A stretch of DNA of 64,000 nucleotides from Panopea generosa. Lineage: Eukaryota > Mollusca > Bivalvia > Adapedonta > Hiatellidae. Positions 25,457-37,213 of this stretch are shown piece after piece (position 1 is the first letter of the stretch; each line of letters opens with the position of its first letter). The position numbers were made by a program, and so were the translations under genes. The notes below the pieces were generated by a model, which saw only the letters and a list, made by a program, of their open reading frames with translations, searched no databases and had not been told where the DNA came from. The stretch is from positions 21,315,004-21,379,003 of the forward strand of contig CM055895.1 in the NCBI GenBank assembly GCA_029582155.1. Reading direction: 5' to 3'.

Positions 25457-26500
25457 ATTAGTAAATTACCATAACTAAAAGTACACATGCATGTACCGGA
25501 GCACAACTACAATATGCAAAATTGGACTTAAAACAGCTACTCACTGGCAAGTTAGACCAAAATCGATTGAGAAGTTTAGGAGAAGAAGAATTGACAAAAA
25601 AGTTTGATTTATATGCATACATTTACCTTTAAAACAATCAAATGGCATTGATATACACGACTTGATTATATACTAATATTCCCGTAACAAGTTTCGCCAA
25701 AGTCGATTGAAATGTAGGAGTAGAACTGACAAGAAAGAGCGACAATTTTATTAACATTACAATAAATAAAGGGTCATAACTCTTAAAAAAAAACAACATT
25801 TATTTGAATGGTATAACATAATTGCCATCTGGGCTGCTACTGCCTAGCAAGTTATCGGTTTAGAAGAGTGAAGTTAAATGTGACATAAACGGAGACTTAC
25901 GGACGTAGGAACTGACGGACAAAGACAACGCTATATTTCCCTATAAAAGGCAATGTCACAGAAGTAACTCATGTCTTGTACCATCAGCTAAATGCAATTA
26001 TGTTTAAAATTCAAGTAAACATAACTAAGTCGCTAAATAATAATCAATCATTATTGAATTATTTACAAAATAGTATAAATAATGCACAACCATTTTAAAA
26101 TATAAACTTTTAACGACCACTTTGTATTATAACAGGAAACGTTTAATGATAACTAAAACAAACACATTATACTGGGTTTAATGCGTCCAGAGCTCGGTGA
26201 ACATCCAATAGAAGTTGCTATGTTCTTGTTAAATTTGTTGTTGAGGACCTCAGTAAAGATTGAAATATGTTCAACTGAGTGTCACTGTTAAATAAAGTCA
26301 TTACTTGTATCACTTTTATTACTGTTATTATAATATCTGTTTAGGCACAAATGTAAATGCATTCAAAATGTCAGTCTTTAAATAAACAAAGTTGTGGAAG
26401 TCAATAACAAACCACTACGTGATAGTTACAAAGTTCCAATATTGACGGCTCGGAAAATAATGTTCTTGAATATGTTTACGCAATACTTTCAATATTACTC
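25457..26500. other. AT-rich spacer, nothing recognised
   Basis: No tandem repeat or coding signal. Two similar phrases (AAGTTAGACCAAAATCGATT near 25549 and AAGTTTCGCCAAAGTCGATT near 25688) hint at an old internal duplication. Confidence 0.45.
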
Positions 26501-26504
26501 TCAC

Positions 26505-26960
26505 GCAGGTAAACGCTGTGCATCATTTGTTATTTGAGAAAACAATTCCCTTTTTCTTTAGTCAGTGTAGTCTCTGATTATTTATATCCATAACACCTAC
26601 GCGGTGTTATTGGAACAGCACTTGCATAACTGATGCAAATCAGAAATAGTACAGGAAACGTAATTAACACGTTGACTTTAAATGTATTTTTATAAAAAAA
26701 AAATATCAAAAGAGTAAACTACGTAGTGATCTCTATTGGTGTTCAATAGCATTTCAGTTTCGGTAATTATTACAAATGTCTAATCTGAGCTGATCAATTA
26801 TTATGCAGCAATCAAAAACAGAAGTCTTCTCAATTCTGTTGTTATGTATCGCTGTGTTATGAATATAAACATATGTAATATGTTGATAACAAATACATAT
26901 TTAAATCGTTTTAACCAAGTATCGCCATTAATTTTGTTGTTTTTGTTATGTTTGTTTTTC
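26505..26960. repeat. dispersed segment, copy 3 (single-unit version)
   Basis: Contains GCTGTGCATCATTTGTTATT then TGAGAAAACAATTCC (about 26516-26550), TTATTTATATCCATAACACC (about 26578), GTAAACTACGTAGTGATCT (26714) and TATCGCCATTAATTTTGTTG (26918). All are collinear with the copies at 22.3 and 24.1 kb. The open frames at 26801-27092 overlap on opposite strands and are not convincing genes. Confidence 0.58.
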
Positions 26961-27154
26961 GACAGATTGGACCAGGTGCATGACATCCTATCCTTCGTAA
27001 AAATAAGAAAATATATACACGTATTTATAAAACATGAGGTAATTATGCTAACATCTATTGCGTTTACTTATTTTGAAAATAAATTGCGTTAATGTTACAA
27101 GGTCATTTAATAGACTAGTGATATTTTATAGCTAATTTTTGATAACCGATTGTA

Positions 27155-27230
27155 CCTGCCAAGTCACATGGCCAAGTAAATCTGCCAAGTCACATGGCCC
27201 AGTACATCCGCCAAGTCACATGTCCCATCC
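27155..27230. repeat. short 27-bp tandem repeat, 3 copies
   Basis: Three units of the type CTGCCAAGTCACATGGCCCA plus GTACATC stand in tandem. The 93-codon plus-strand frame at 27139-27420 begins in this repeat and has no recognisable domain. Confidence 0.75.
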
Positions 27231-28108
27231 AGCCACATACCACATTATTCCCACCCAATCACATTATACTGACACGGAACTTTTAGTTTTGAAAAACAAC
27301 GAGTGTCAATCGAGCAAGCAGCTATACCGGTATCATTGTCTTTTAATATGCATCGTCGGTGACCTAAGTCAATCTTGCCCACTTCGAGTCCTTGCGCTAC
27401 ACTCTATTCACGTATGTTAACGTCTTGCACGATCAAAACGTGTAACACTCTTGGCAAACTAATGGTGACAGGCGAATTGATGGTAACACAAGAAACCCAG
27501 GGAGAGAGTTAAAAACTACAGCTTCCTATATATAAGGCGTAAACTCCAAAAAACAATCACCTACTATGGGTTTTAAATTGTTTACTAGCTAGTTTTTAGT
27601 GGAATATAAATATATATTAATTTTACAAAACACATGCATTTTGATAAGCCGTTACCCTTCGGCTGCTATAGGTTACAGTGTATAATCGATCTTCCTAATT
27701 TATATTTACAATATGGAAAACAAATAAAGATGTGGAGAGATAATTGTTTATGCAAATGCTTAAGGCTTTCTTTGTTTCAAATAAATATCTGAAGCACGCA
27801 TCGTGCCCTAATAAACTCAATTTAAAATGCAATAGTTTATGAGACAAACTTGTGTTCGAAAATGACACATGTATAAAAAATTAAAGGAATTTAAAGTAGA
27901 TCTTATCCCTGCATATAACACTCGGTATTATAGTTGTAATCAGAGAGAGGGAGATGACACATTAACATCTAACTTTAATAAACGGTCATTAATTCCATCA
28001 TACCATATTAATATATAGTTGGAAATTAACCATACTTAATGAGGGAAAAACGTTGGTAAATTATATTTTGTCAATATTAATATGGTTGAAATTATATGGT
28101 ATTGATTT
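27231..28108. other. AT-rich spacer, nothing recognised
   Basis: No element, repeat or gene could be supported. Confidence 0.45.
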
Positions 28109-28109
28109 C

Positions 28110-28112
28110 ACA

Positions 28113-28152
<40 letters not shown>

Positions 28153-28178
28153 CCACACACACACATATATATATATGG
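28110..28178. repeat. (ACGC)n then (CA)n and (TA)n microsatellite
   Basis: Pure CGCA tetranucleotide run at 28112-28154, followed by CACACACA and a TATATA run. The arginine/valine/alanine-rich minus-strand frame at 28061-28258 is due to this repeat. Confidence 0.95.
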
Positions 28179-29160
28179 AGATAATTATTTGTGAATAACC
28201 AATACATAAATATACAGACAAGACTACGGCGAGCGCGCCTAGCTACAATGCAAACCATAAAAACAATATCAAGGCCTCTACCAACCCAATATAATTGGTG
28301 TAAACCATGACTAATATGCTATGGTTTTACATGCAACACATCTAGGCTGGAAGGACAATTTACATACATGAACTGATAGCTTTATATGAATAGGATCCGG
28401 TTATTGGATTCATGACTACTCACATGCTATATAAAGGACACATTTTGAAACCCGTTGGATCGTGAATGTGCATCTGAAAAGATACCAAAAATCGGAAATT
28501 CCGTTGTCGTGATTTCAATTATCTCCCTTTATATATATATAGAGAGTGCATTTTCATTTATATCTTCATATGTTTTGTATAATATATTTATATGGTTAAA
28601 CCATATGGTATTGATTCATACATATATATACATGTATATATATTCCATTTTCATTCATATATTCATACGTTTCATATACATTCTAAGTAGTGTTCGTATC
28701 CATATATATTTAGTTTGCCTCCATTTATTTGATCATTGCTATCATATATATATATTGTTGATTTCCATGTATGAGTTGCTAATTTTGTTCCAAATATCTG
28801 TCCATCAACTAAAATAATCACGGGATATAAATGACCAAACCGGATAACGCCTATGGGCAATGACGTCATACTATAAATGTTCGTTTAACAACTCCGTTGA
28901 GTTGAGTACATACCATGATGTCATAGCTCAAGAAGAAGGAACGCACAAGTAAATGAAAATGCTTAGAAACACAGAACTGTTAATACATAGGCAAATTCAA
29001 ATCGCAAATTCATAGTCAATACTTGGGTTAGTAAAGCTGACGAAACTGTTATTGTATTTTCCTTCATGCGATCCGATTTAATTCATTATTTCAAAAGTAC
29101 TTCACAATTATCTCAATAAGAAGAGCTAAATATAATTTCAGAAAATGCATTATTGCGTTT
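28179..29160. other. AT-rich spacer with several TATATA runs
   Basis: Contains short (TA)n runs at about 28530, 28625 and 28746 and the phrase AATTATCTCCCTTTATAT at 28518, similar to phrases seen in dispersed bivalve repeats. The 120-codon frame at 28455-28817 is very rich in Ile, Tyr and Leu and is probably a consequence of AT richness. Confidence 0.45.
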
Positions 29161-29165
29161 GTTCA

Positions 29166-29388
29166 TGCTTATTATCGGCTATGCATGTATTGTTGATGCT
29201 GGTTACCGGCTTTGTATGTATTGTTGATGCTGGTTATCGGCTAAGCATGTATTGTTGATGCTGGTTATCGGCTATGCATGTACTGTTGATGCTGGTTACC
29301 GGTTTTTCATGTATTGTTGATGCTGGTTACCGGCTTTGTATGTATTGTTGATCCTGGTTACCGGCTAAGCATGTATTGTTGATGCTGC
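29166..29388. repeat. 31-bp minisatellite, 7 copies
   Basis: Monomer CGGCTATGCATGTATTGTTG-ATGCTGGTTAC, 31 bp, with TTTGTATG and TAAGCATG variants in the second quarter. The right end adjoins the short-TIR element at 29393 with only a few bases between. Confidence 0.95.
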
Positions 29389-29392
29389 TTTA

Positions 29393-29670
29393 GACAAGAG
29401 TTGTCAGAAGACAACTAAGCTCGCCCCTGGGTGTCTAAGTCCAAAAAGGGCGATAACTGTGCCAAAATGCAATCCAGAGTTATGGTTCTTGTCTTTGTGT
29501 ATTAGATTGATGATGGTGAAGACACATGCGAAGTTTCATTCACATCTAATGAGTTGTTGCATAGATATCTTAAACTTAAACACAAAAGTTTAGTCTGGGT
29601 GTCTACGGACGACGACGACGCCGGGGTCATGACAATAGCTCTCCTTGGACTTCGTCCCGGCGAGTTAAAA
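29393..29670. mobile_element. short-TIR dispersed element
   Basis: Left part TTGTCAGAAGACAACTAAGC then TCGCCC, right part GTCCCGGCGAGTTAAAA. TAAGCTCGCC and GGCGAGTTA are imperfect inverted ends. A small hairpin TTGTC-AGAA-GACAA lies near the left end. The interior has AAAAAGGGCGATAACTGTGC, CAATCCAGAGTTATGG and GACGACGACGCCGGGGT, phrases characteristic of a very abundant non-coding repeat in bivalve genomes. It is less AT-rich than its neighbours. No target-site duplication is clear. Family name not assigned. Confidence 0.6.
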
Positions 29671-31690
29671 AAGAAAGCGGAACGATCTTTTTACGGTCAA
29701 AGCCCAAAGTAATCACAAATTCGGCGAAGGCACAATTTACTGTTACAAGTGGTAGTCAACGTAATTAAAAACACTTAAATATGACATTATTAACAAGAAC
29801 AATAAAATACATAAAAACATAGTTTAGCAACATTTCGTCTGCCATGAAATAATTTTCGATAATTGTTATCAGAACCAATTATTATTTGTTTACAATTGTT
29901 GACTTTATCAGCTAAATAGGTATTTGAAAAAGTTTCGTTAACATTAAAACACAGACAACATACTTCGTTACGTATTTACAGAGGTTACATATTTGTATAA
30001 CCGTCCCTTTCAAGTGTCAGTACACGTTTATAGAAGTGCAAGCATTTAAGACATTTACGACATCGGTATAATACATTCGTCATGATACCATCGTACGTTG
30101 AGCAATGTCGTCTGTCATCTTTTGACATTTAAGCTATAGACATTTAAGCTATAAGCAACATTTGACAAAATGAGAAACATGGAGATGTATATCTGTAATG
30201 ACAATCCTAATCAAGTGTCAAATCTGAATATTAAATCAAACATGTCGATAATTACTCCATTTACATGCAACCCTTTGTCAGCGTGCATATCCAAAATACT
30301 TACTTTTCTTTTTTGCTTTTGTGTAATGACGGTTCAGATGGAAAATGCAGTATAACTTTGTTACAGTAGAATACAATTTTTGAAGGGCAAGGACACAACA
30401 CAAGGAGTGTTCGCAAAGCATTTCCAGAAAAGTGCTTTATCTCTTTTAATTATTACTTTTTAAACATTAAATGTTGATTTAACATCAACGTATACTTTCT
30501 TCAAGGTATGAAGTAGTTTTGTTTGATATCGGCTAATCCTCGTCACAGATATCACAAAAAAACACAAAGATGGTTTGATGATTAAATAAAGTGAAAAGAT
30601 GATTTATTCTAGACGTTTTTATTCATATAACATGTTACTAATGCCAAACTAAGAACGTTTTATCACAAAAAGACCAATTTAGCTAAGTATTGATGTTGAA
30701 ATAAAGTGAAAACATGAGTTATTTAGACATTTAAATTAAAACTTTATCTCATATGTTAAATCCTCAGAGTTTAATGGCACAACATTAAATTTGCATATGC
30801 TTTTTGATGTTCAGATAAAGTGAACACATGATTTATTTAGACGTTTTATCGTGACGGCTAATTCTGTGCCTGCAACGTATACTCTCAAAATAATTCACTT
30901 TAAAAATTCATTTGAAATTGGCTTTTAAACGTGATGCTTTTTGGTTTATCGTTCAGAATCAAATGTTGCCAGAGTAACCCTGAAAAATAGTTATTACACA
31001 ATTATGAGAGGATGTATGTAGAAGTTTTAGTTTTTCTTTACCCTCGCGCTTTGATACTAAGGTTAAGTAACTTGTGGGCAGCACAGGCAGGGTCGCTACT
31101 TCTCCCGTTGCTGCATCACTGGTTGGATAAGACGTTTATTTCTATGTCGGTTGATTTGTCTAAGTTGGTTCTTGTAGATAGTTGATAATGTCGTATCTAG
31201 TTGAGTGTAGTTATCTTGTAGGAGAAGGAAATGAAGATAAGTTGATTTTGTTGATAAAAAGGTTCCCGTCGAAAGAAGATTCTTGAAGTATTGTAGAGGC
31301 ATGCCGATTCTTGTTGATTATCAAAACAACCCTTTCTAACACCACGGTAAAAGCATTAAACCAATGATAGTTTAAAATAGATGTCATCACCCAATCACCA
31401 AAGCAAAGACATTCAACATTGTTACTAAGAAGACTAGAGCGAAGTTTCGTACGTCCTTTTAACTCGGCGGTCGCTTGTAGAGTGGTGATCTTTTTTTATG
31501 AGAGGATAGTCTGGTGAGCCGCTTTATGGTGTGACGTCATGGGTAAGAACGACGTGGGATGCTCCAGTAAAACAGGTGTTAACTCCTCTCTGGCGGCTCT
31601 ACTTCTGATAATTCCATGACGCTCATCCCTGTTGTCTCTATTTGTATAATTGTATCACGGCTATTATGAGTGTTTAGTCTTGCCAAGATA
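29671..31690. other. spacer with an old ~115-bp three-unit repeat
   Basis: At about 30575, 30692 and 30808 the phrase GATAAAGTGAACACATGATT (and variants) followed by TATTTAGACGTTT recurs. This is a decayed tandem repeat of about 115 bp. The segment 31020-31620 is less AT-rich and holds a 68-codon minus-strand frame (31096-31302) of mixed composition with no recognised domain. Nothing else could be supported. Confidence 0.5.
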
Positions 31691-31692
31691 GT

Positions 31693-31970
31693 AACAATTG
31701 TTAACACTTCTTCCGTATGTATGCATTGTACAAGTGTTTGTATAAATTGTTAACATTTCATTTGTTTTATGCATTGCGCAATTGTTAACACTTCTTATGT
31801 TTATATGCATTGTACAGTTGTAAACACTTCCTCTGTGTGTATGCATTGTACAATTGTTAGCACTTCTTCTGTTTGTATGAATTGTACAATTGTTTGTAAC
31901 ATTTGTTAGCACTTCTTTTGTTTTTATGCATTGTACCATTGTTAACACTTCTTTTGTCAGTATGCATTGT
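31693..31970. repeat. 36-bp minisatellite, about 8 copies
   Basis: Monomer ACAATTGTTAACACTTCTTC-TGTTTGTATGCATTGT, 36 bp. Each unit has ACAATTGT, and some have GTTAAC. The 94-codon minus-strand frame at 31664-31948 follows from the period. Confidence 0.92.
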
Positions 31971-32329
31971 TCATATTATGATTATTTTATAAAATTGGAT
32001 TAACTTTCATGTTCCTTTCTCAGTGATCATTATTTAAACTGTGCCTTAATTAATTGATTGAGACTGGATTCATATTGTTTAGTTAAGTCATTAGATAAAT
32101 ATTGTTTGAGAAAAGCGTCCAAATATCGAACGCGCTGTACCTCTTGTTTTGGTAAAGATATAAGTACATGTTGCAGTTATATTTATATACTGATGGCCAA
32201 CAGCACTCTTATATGTGTGCTTTGTGTAACAATGGCTGATATATACAGAGGTAAGTTGAACTGTGTATAAGTCAGACTTTTGCATGTATAGTTTTTTACT
32301 TATATATATATATATATATACATATTTTT
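31971..32329. other. AT-rich spacer ending in (TA)n
   Basis: No gene. A (TA)n run at 32299-32320 directly precedes the SINE at 32330. Confidence 0.5.
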
Positions 32330-32612
32330 GCCGGGCCCGATTAGCTTATTCGGTTACGCGTCTGACTATCAATCCAGGGGTCGTGAATTCGAATTCCCGC
32401 CCGGCAAGTCTCCGTGACGATTGATATACGGTATTGTGTTTCATTATCATTCGTCTCTCACCACTGGTTAAAGTGGAGAAGTTATCAGTTACTTGCGGAG
32501 ATGGGTTGTGCTCGAGTATTTGTTAACCTTTAAGGAAACAGTGGTTATGTTAACTGATCGTCTGTTAGCCCTCGATGGCATAAAAGTGACGTTTAATATT
32601 CAATCAAACAAC
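32330..32612 (+). mobile_element. SINE family 1, full-length copy (B)
   Basis: Starts with a tRNA-like head. GCCGGGC at 32330 pairs with GCCCGGC at about 32399. Between them lie an A-box-like TTAGCTTATTCGGTTACGCG, an anticodon-like arm around GACTATCAATCC and a B-box-like GAATTCGAATTCCC. The body runs TCTCCGTGACGATTGATATA, ATCATTCGTCTCTCACC, GTTATCAGTTACTTGCGGAG and GTTAGCCCTCGATGGC, ending near ATATTCAATCAAACAACC. About 283 bp. Other copies lie at 25.3, 40.8 and 60.1 kb. Transcription from such heads is by RNA polymerase III; the mobilising LINE is unknown. Confidence 0.92.
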
Positions 32613-32736
32613 CAATTTAACGTATATCAAATGTAAAAGAAAACTGTTCTTGTTACTGTACAAACTATGTTCGATTTATATTTTGTTTTAAAAAAAACAA
32701 GCGATTAGAAAACACAACACAAGTTGCTAATGTTGG

Positions 32737-34489
32737 TTTTACCCTCAAACTGACTTTTTATTAGGCACGAAGATCTGTTTACAGATAATGTGGTTTTTAC
32801 CCTCAAACTGGCCTTTTATTTGGTACGAAGATCTGTTTACAGATTGGCCTTTTATTAGGTATGAAGATCTGTTTAGAGATTATGGGGATTCCACCCTCAG
32901 ACTGGCGTTTTATTAGGTACGAATATCTGTTTACAGATAATCGGGATTTCACCCTATAACTGGCATTTAATTAGGTACGAACATCTGTTTACAGATAATG
33001 GGATTTCATCCTCAGGCTGACGTCTTATAAGTAACGAATATCTATTTACAGATAATGGGATTTCACCCTAAGACTGGCCTTTTACTAGGTACGTAGATCT
33101 GTTTACAGATAATGGGGATTTCACCCTCAGACTGACGTTTTATTAGGTACGAAGATCTGTTTACAGATAATTGGGATTTCATCCTCAGGCTTGCGTCTTA
33201 TAAGTTACGAATATCTGTTTACAGATAATGGGGATTTCACCCTAAGACTGGTCTTTTATCAGATACGAAGATCTGTTTACAGATAATGGGGATTACACCC
33301 TCAGACTGGCGTTTTATAAACTACGAATATCTGTGTACACATAATGGGGATTACACCCTCAGACTGGCGTTTTATTAGGTACGAAGATCTGTTTACAGAT
33401 AATGGGGATTTCACCCTCAGACTGGCGTCTTATAAGTTACGAATATCTGTTTACAGATAATGGGGATTTCACCATAAGACTGGCATTTTATTAGGTACGA
33501 AGATCTGTTTACAGATAATTGAGATTTCACCATAAGACTAGCATTTTATTAGGTACGAAGATCTGTTTACAGATAATTGGGATTTCACCCTCTGACTGGC
33601 GTTTTATTAGGTACGAAGATCTGTTTACAGATAATGGGGATTTCACCCTCAGACTGGCATTTTATTAGGTACGAAGATCTATTTACAGATAATGGGGATT
33701 TCACCCTCAGACTGGCCTTTTATTAGGTACGAAGATCTGTTTACAGATTGGCATTTTATTAGGTACGAAGATCTGTTTACAGATAATGGGAATTCACCCT
33801 CAGACTGCCGTTTTATAAGTTACGAATATCTGTTTACAGATAATGGGGATTTCACAATAAGACTGGCATTTGATTAGGTACGAAGATCCGTTTACAGATA
33901 ATGGGCATTTCATCAGCAGACTGGCGTCTTATAAGGAACGAATATCTGTTTACAAATAATGGGGATTTCACCCTCAGACTGGTCTTTTATTTGGTATGAA
34001 GATCTGTTTACAGATAATGGGGATTTCAAAATAAGACTGGCCCTTTATTAGGTACGAAGATCTGTTTACAGATAATCGGGATTTCACCCTCAGACTGGGT
34101 TTTTATTTGGTACGAAGATCTGTTTACAGATAATGAGAAGTTCACCCTCAGACTGGAGTTTTATTTGGTACGAAGATCTGTTTACAGATAATGGGGATTT
34201 GACCCCCAGACTGGCGTTTTATTTGGTACGAAGATCTGTTTACAGATAATGGGGATTTGACACCCTCAGACTGGCGTTTTATTTGGTACGAAGATCTGTT
34301 TACAGATAATGGGGATTTGACCCCTGACTGGCGTTTTATTTGGTACGAAGATCTGTTTACAGATAATGGGATTACACCCTCAGACTGGCGTTTAATAATG
34401 TACGAACATCTGTTTACAGATAATTGGGATTTCACCCTCAGACTGGCATTTAATTAGGTACGAACATCTGTTTACAGATAATGGGCATT
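32737..34489. repeat. 58-bp minisatellite, about 30 copies
   Basis: Monomer GTTTTATTAGGTACGAAGAT then CTGTTTACAGATAATGGGGA and TTTCACCCTCAGACTGGC, 58 bp. Variants include TTGGTACG, TAAGTTACG and TAATTGGG. Some units are shortened, for example at 32848 and 33750. Each unit carries the hairpin-prone ATCTGT-TT-ACAGAT. Frames on both strands (plus 33692-33877 and 34257-34457; minus 34148-34435) are short and reflect the repeat. Confidence 0.96.
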
Positions 34490-34617
34490 GTCGAAATAAA
34501 TCAAACGTTCTACATTTGCAGTTTATAACATGCCCTATGTAATTTTTTTGTCTTTATTTGCAGCTTGGTATTCAGTTTATATTTTTAACAGTAATCCTAT
34601 ATTTATTATCCACCACA

Positions 34618-36135
34618 AAACATGTAAGCAACGTATAACAGTCAATAACAACACATAACACTCTGTAGCAACATATAACAGTCAATACCAACATATAACA
34701 CTCTGTAGCAACGTATAACAGGCAATACCAACATATTACACTCTGTAGCAACATGTAACAGTCAATAACAACACATAACACTCTGTAGCAACATATAACA
34801 GTCAATACTAACATATAACACTCTGTAGCAACGTATAACAGTCAATAACAACACACAACACTCTTAAGCAACATATAACAGTCAATACCAACATATAACA
34901 CTCTGTAGCAACATATAACAGTCAATACCAACACACAACACTCTTTAGCAACATATAACAGTCATTATCAACATAAAACACTCTGTAGCAACATATAACA
35001 GTCAATACAAACATATTACACTCTGTAGCAACATGTAACAGTCAATAACAACACACAACACTCTTAAGCAACATTTAACAGTCAATACCAACATATAACA
35101 CTCTGTAGCAACATATAACAATCAATCTCAACATATACCACTCTAAAGCAAGGTATAACAGTCAATACCAACATATAACACTCTGTAGCAACATATAACA
35201 GTCAATATCAACACATAACACTCTGTAGCAACATATAACAGTCAATAACAACATATAACACTCTGTAGCAACATATAACAGTCAATACCAACATATAACA
35301 CTCTGTAGCAACATATAACAGTCAATACCAACATATTACACTCTGTAGCAACATGTAACAGTCAATAACAACACATAACACTCTGTAGCAACATATAACA
35401 GTCAATACCAACATATAACACTCTGTAGCAACGTATAACAGTCAATATCAACATATAACACTCTGAAGCAACATAAACATATAACAGTCAATACCAACAC
35501 ATAACACTCTTTAGCAACATGTGACACTCAGTATCAATATATAACACTTAATATCAACATGTTACACTCAACAGCAACATAATTACGACACTCAATATCA
35601 AAATATAACACTCATTATCAACATGTTACTATCAATAGCATCATAATTATGAAACTCAATAGCAACATATAATACTCAATATCAACATGCAATACTCAAC
35701 AGCAATATAATTATGACACTCAATACCAACAATAGTATGTCACTCAATACCAACATGTAACACTCAATAATAACAAATAACAATCAATCTCAACATATAC
35801 CACTCTATAGCAAGGTATAACAGTCAATACCAACATATAACACTCTGTGGCAACATATAACAGTCAATACTCTGTAGCTACATATAACAGTCAATACCAA
35901 CATATAACACTCTGTAGCAACATATAACAGTCAATCCCAACATATCACACTCTGTAGCAGCATGTGACACTCAGTATCAATATATAACGCTCAATATCAA
36001 CATGTTACACTCAATACCAACATAATTACGACACTCAATATCAACATGTTACACTCAAGATCAACATAATTACGACACTCTGTAGCAACATATAACAGTC
36101 AGTACCAACATATAACACTCTGTAGCAACATATGT
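34618..36135. repeat. 40-bp minisatellite built of two 20-bp halves, about 37 copies
   Basis: Unit ACATATAACAGTCAATACCA followed by ACATATAACACTCTGTAGCA. The two halves share ACATATAACA and a trailing CA, so the 40-bp unit looks like a diverged 20-bp dimer. Between about 35510 and 35770 the copies are more diverged (CACTCAATATCAACATG type), after which regular copies resume. Leu/Cys/Val-rich minus-strand frames (34572-34814, 36041-36307) are by-products. Confidence 0.96.
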
Positions 36136-36939
36136 TGCAGTGAAAAAGCTCTGCCTTTTGTGTTAGACAGACAGATAGATAGGTTATAGTGAACTCCCTC
36201 TTGTATTTCCTAACACCGTCTGATACTTTGCAGATATCATGCATATGACAAACAACAAAGCAGTACCTTTGAATTTGTAATTCAATCTTTAGATATAAAA
36301 CCAACATTAATGGTCGAGTTTCGTGATTTACTCATAACTGTAGTTTTTCATTTACAGTGCCGCGTCTGATATTCAGCTCACTGTTTTCAATTTTCAGATA
36401 TTTTTTAAGCATAGCGTGCCATTGTATATAATACTTTTAGATCTTGCCAAGACAAATGGGACATGTCATTTTCCTGTACCATGATGCATTTCTTAAATTG
36501 TTCAAAGCTTCTGAGAATAGTCGATAATTTCACTTATATACTTTTCAGTCAAATGAATTATATGAAAAATGATAAAGCTATATATATATATATATCCGAT
36601 TATTAAACTTTGGGAAACAGACGACAACATAGTAATTTCTATAAATGTGTTAAGTCTGGAACAAGTGCGGTGGTGAAGTTGATAAACTGTACTATACCAC
36701 AGTACTATCAATTGCAATATGTATTTCTTGCAAACAGCAAAAATTTGGTATTTGAGTGAATGGACTTTGTAATTTCTCACCTGCATGTTTAAGTACATAG
36801 CAATCAGCAGGTGCCATTTGAATGATATAAATTGGCGATAAGTAAGCTGAACTATGCAATTAAGCAAACTAAGTTATGGCAGATATCACTCTTCATAGTT
36901 TCGAGCACCCCTCCATGTTCAACTTCAATTTGTAATTTC
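36136..36939. other. spacer, nothing recognised
   Basis: The 121-codon minus-strand frame at 36502-36867 shows no domain. A (TA)n run lies at 36580-36596. No gene could be supported. Confidence 0.45.
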
Positions 36940-37213
36940 GAGTTGAGCATGGATTTTCGAGTTGAGCATGGATTCCCGAGTTGAGCATAGATTCCCGAGT
37001 TGAGAACGGATTCCCGAGTTGAGCATTGATTCTCGAGTTGAGCATGGATTCCCGAGTTGAGCATTGGATTTCGAGTTGAGCACGGATTCACGAGTTGTGC
37101 ATGAATTCACGAGTTGTGCATGGATTCTCGAGTGTTGCATGGGTTCTCGATTTAAGCATGGATTCTCGAGTTGAGAACGGATTCCCGAGTTCTACATGGA
37201 TTCTTGAGTTGCG
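36940..37213. repeat. 19-bp minisatellite, about 14 copies
   Basis: Monomer GAGTTGAGCATGGATTCCC, 19 bp, with GTTGTGCATG and GAGAACGG variants. Minus-strand frames at 36852-37140 are by-products. It runs directly into the 35-bp array at 37214. Confidence 0.93.
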
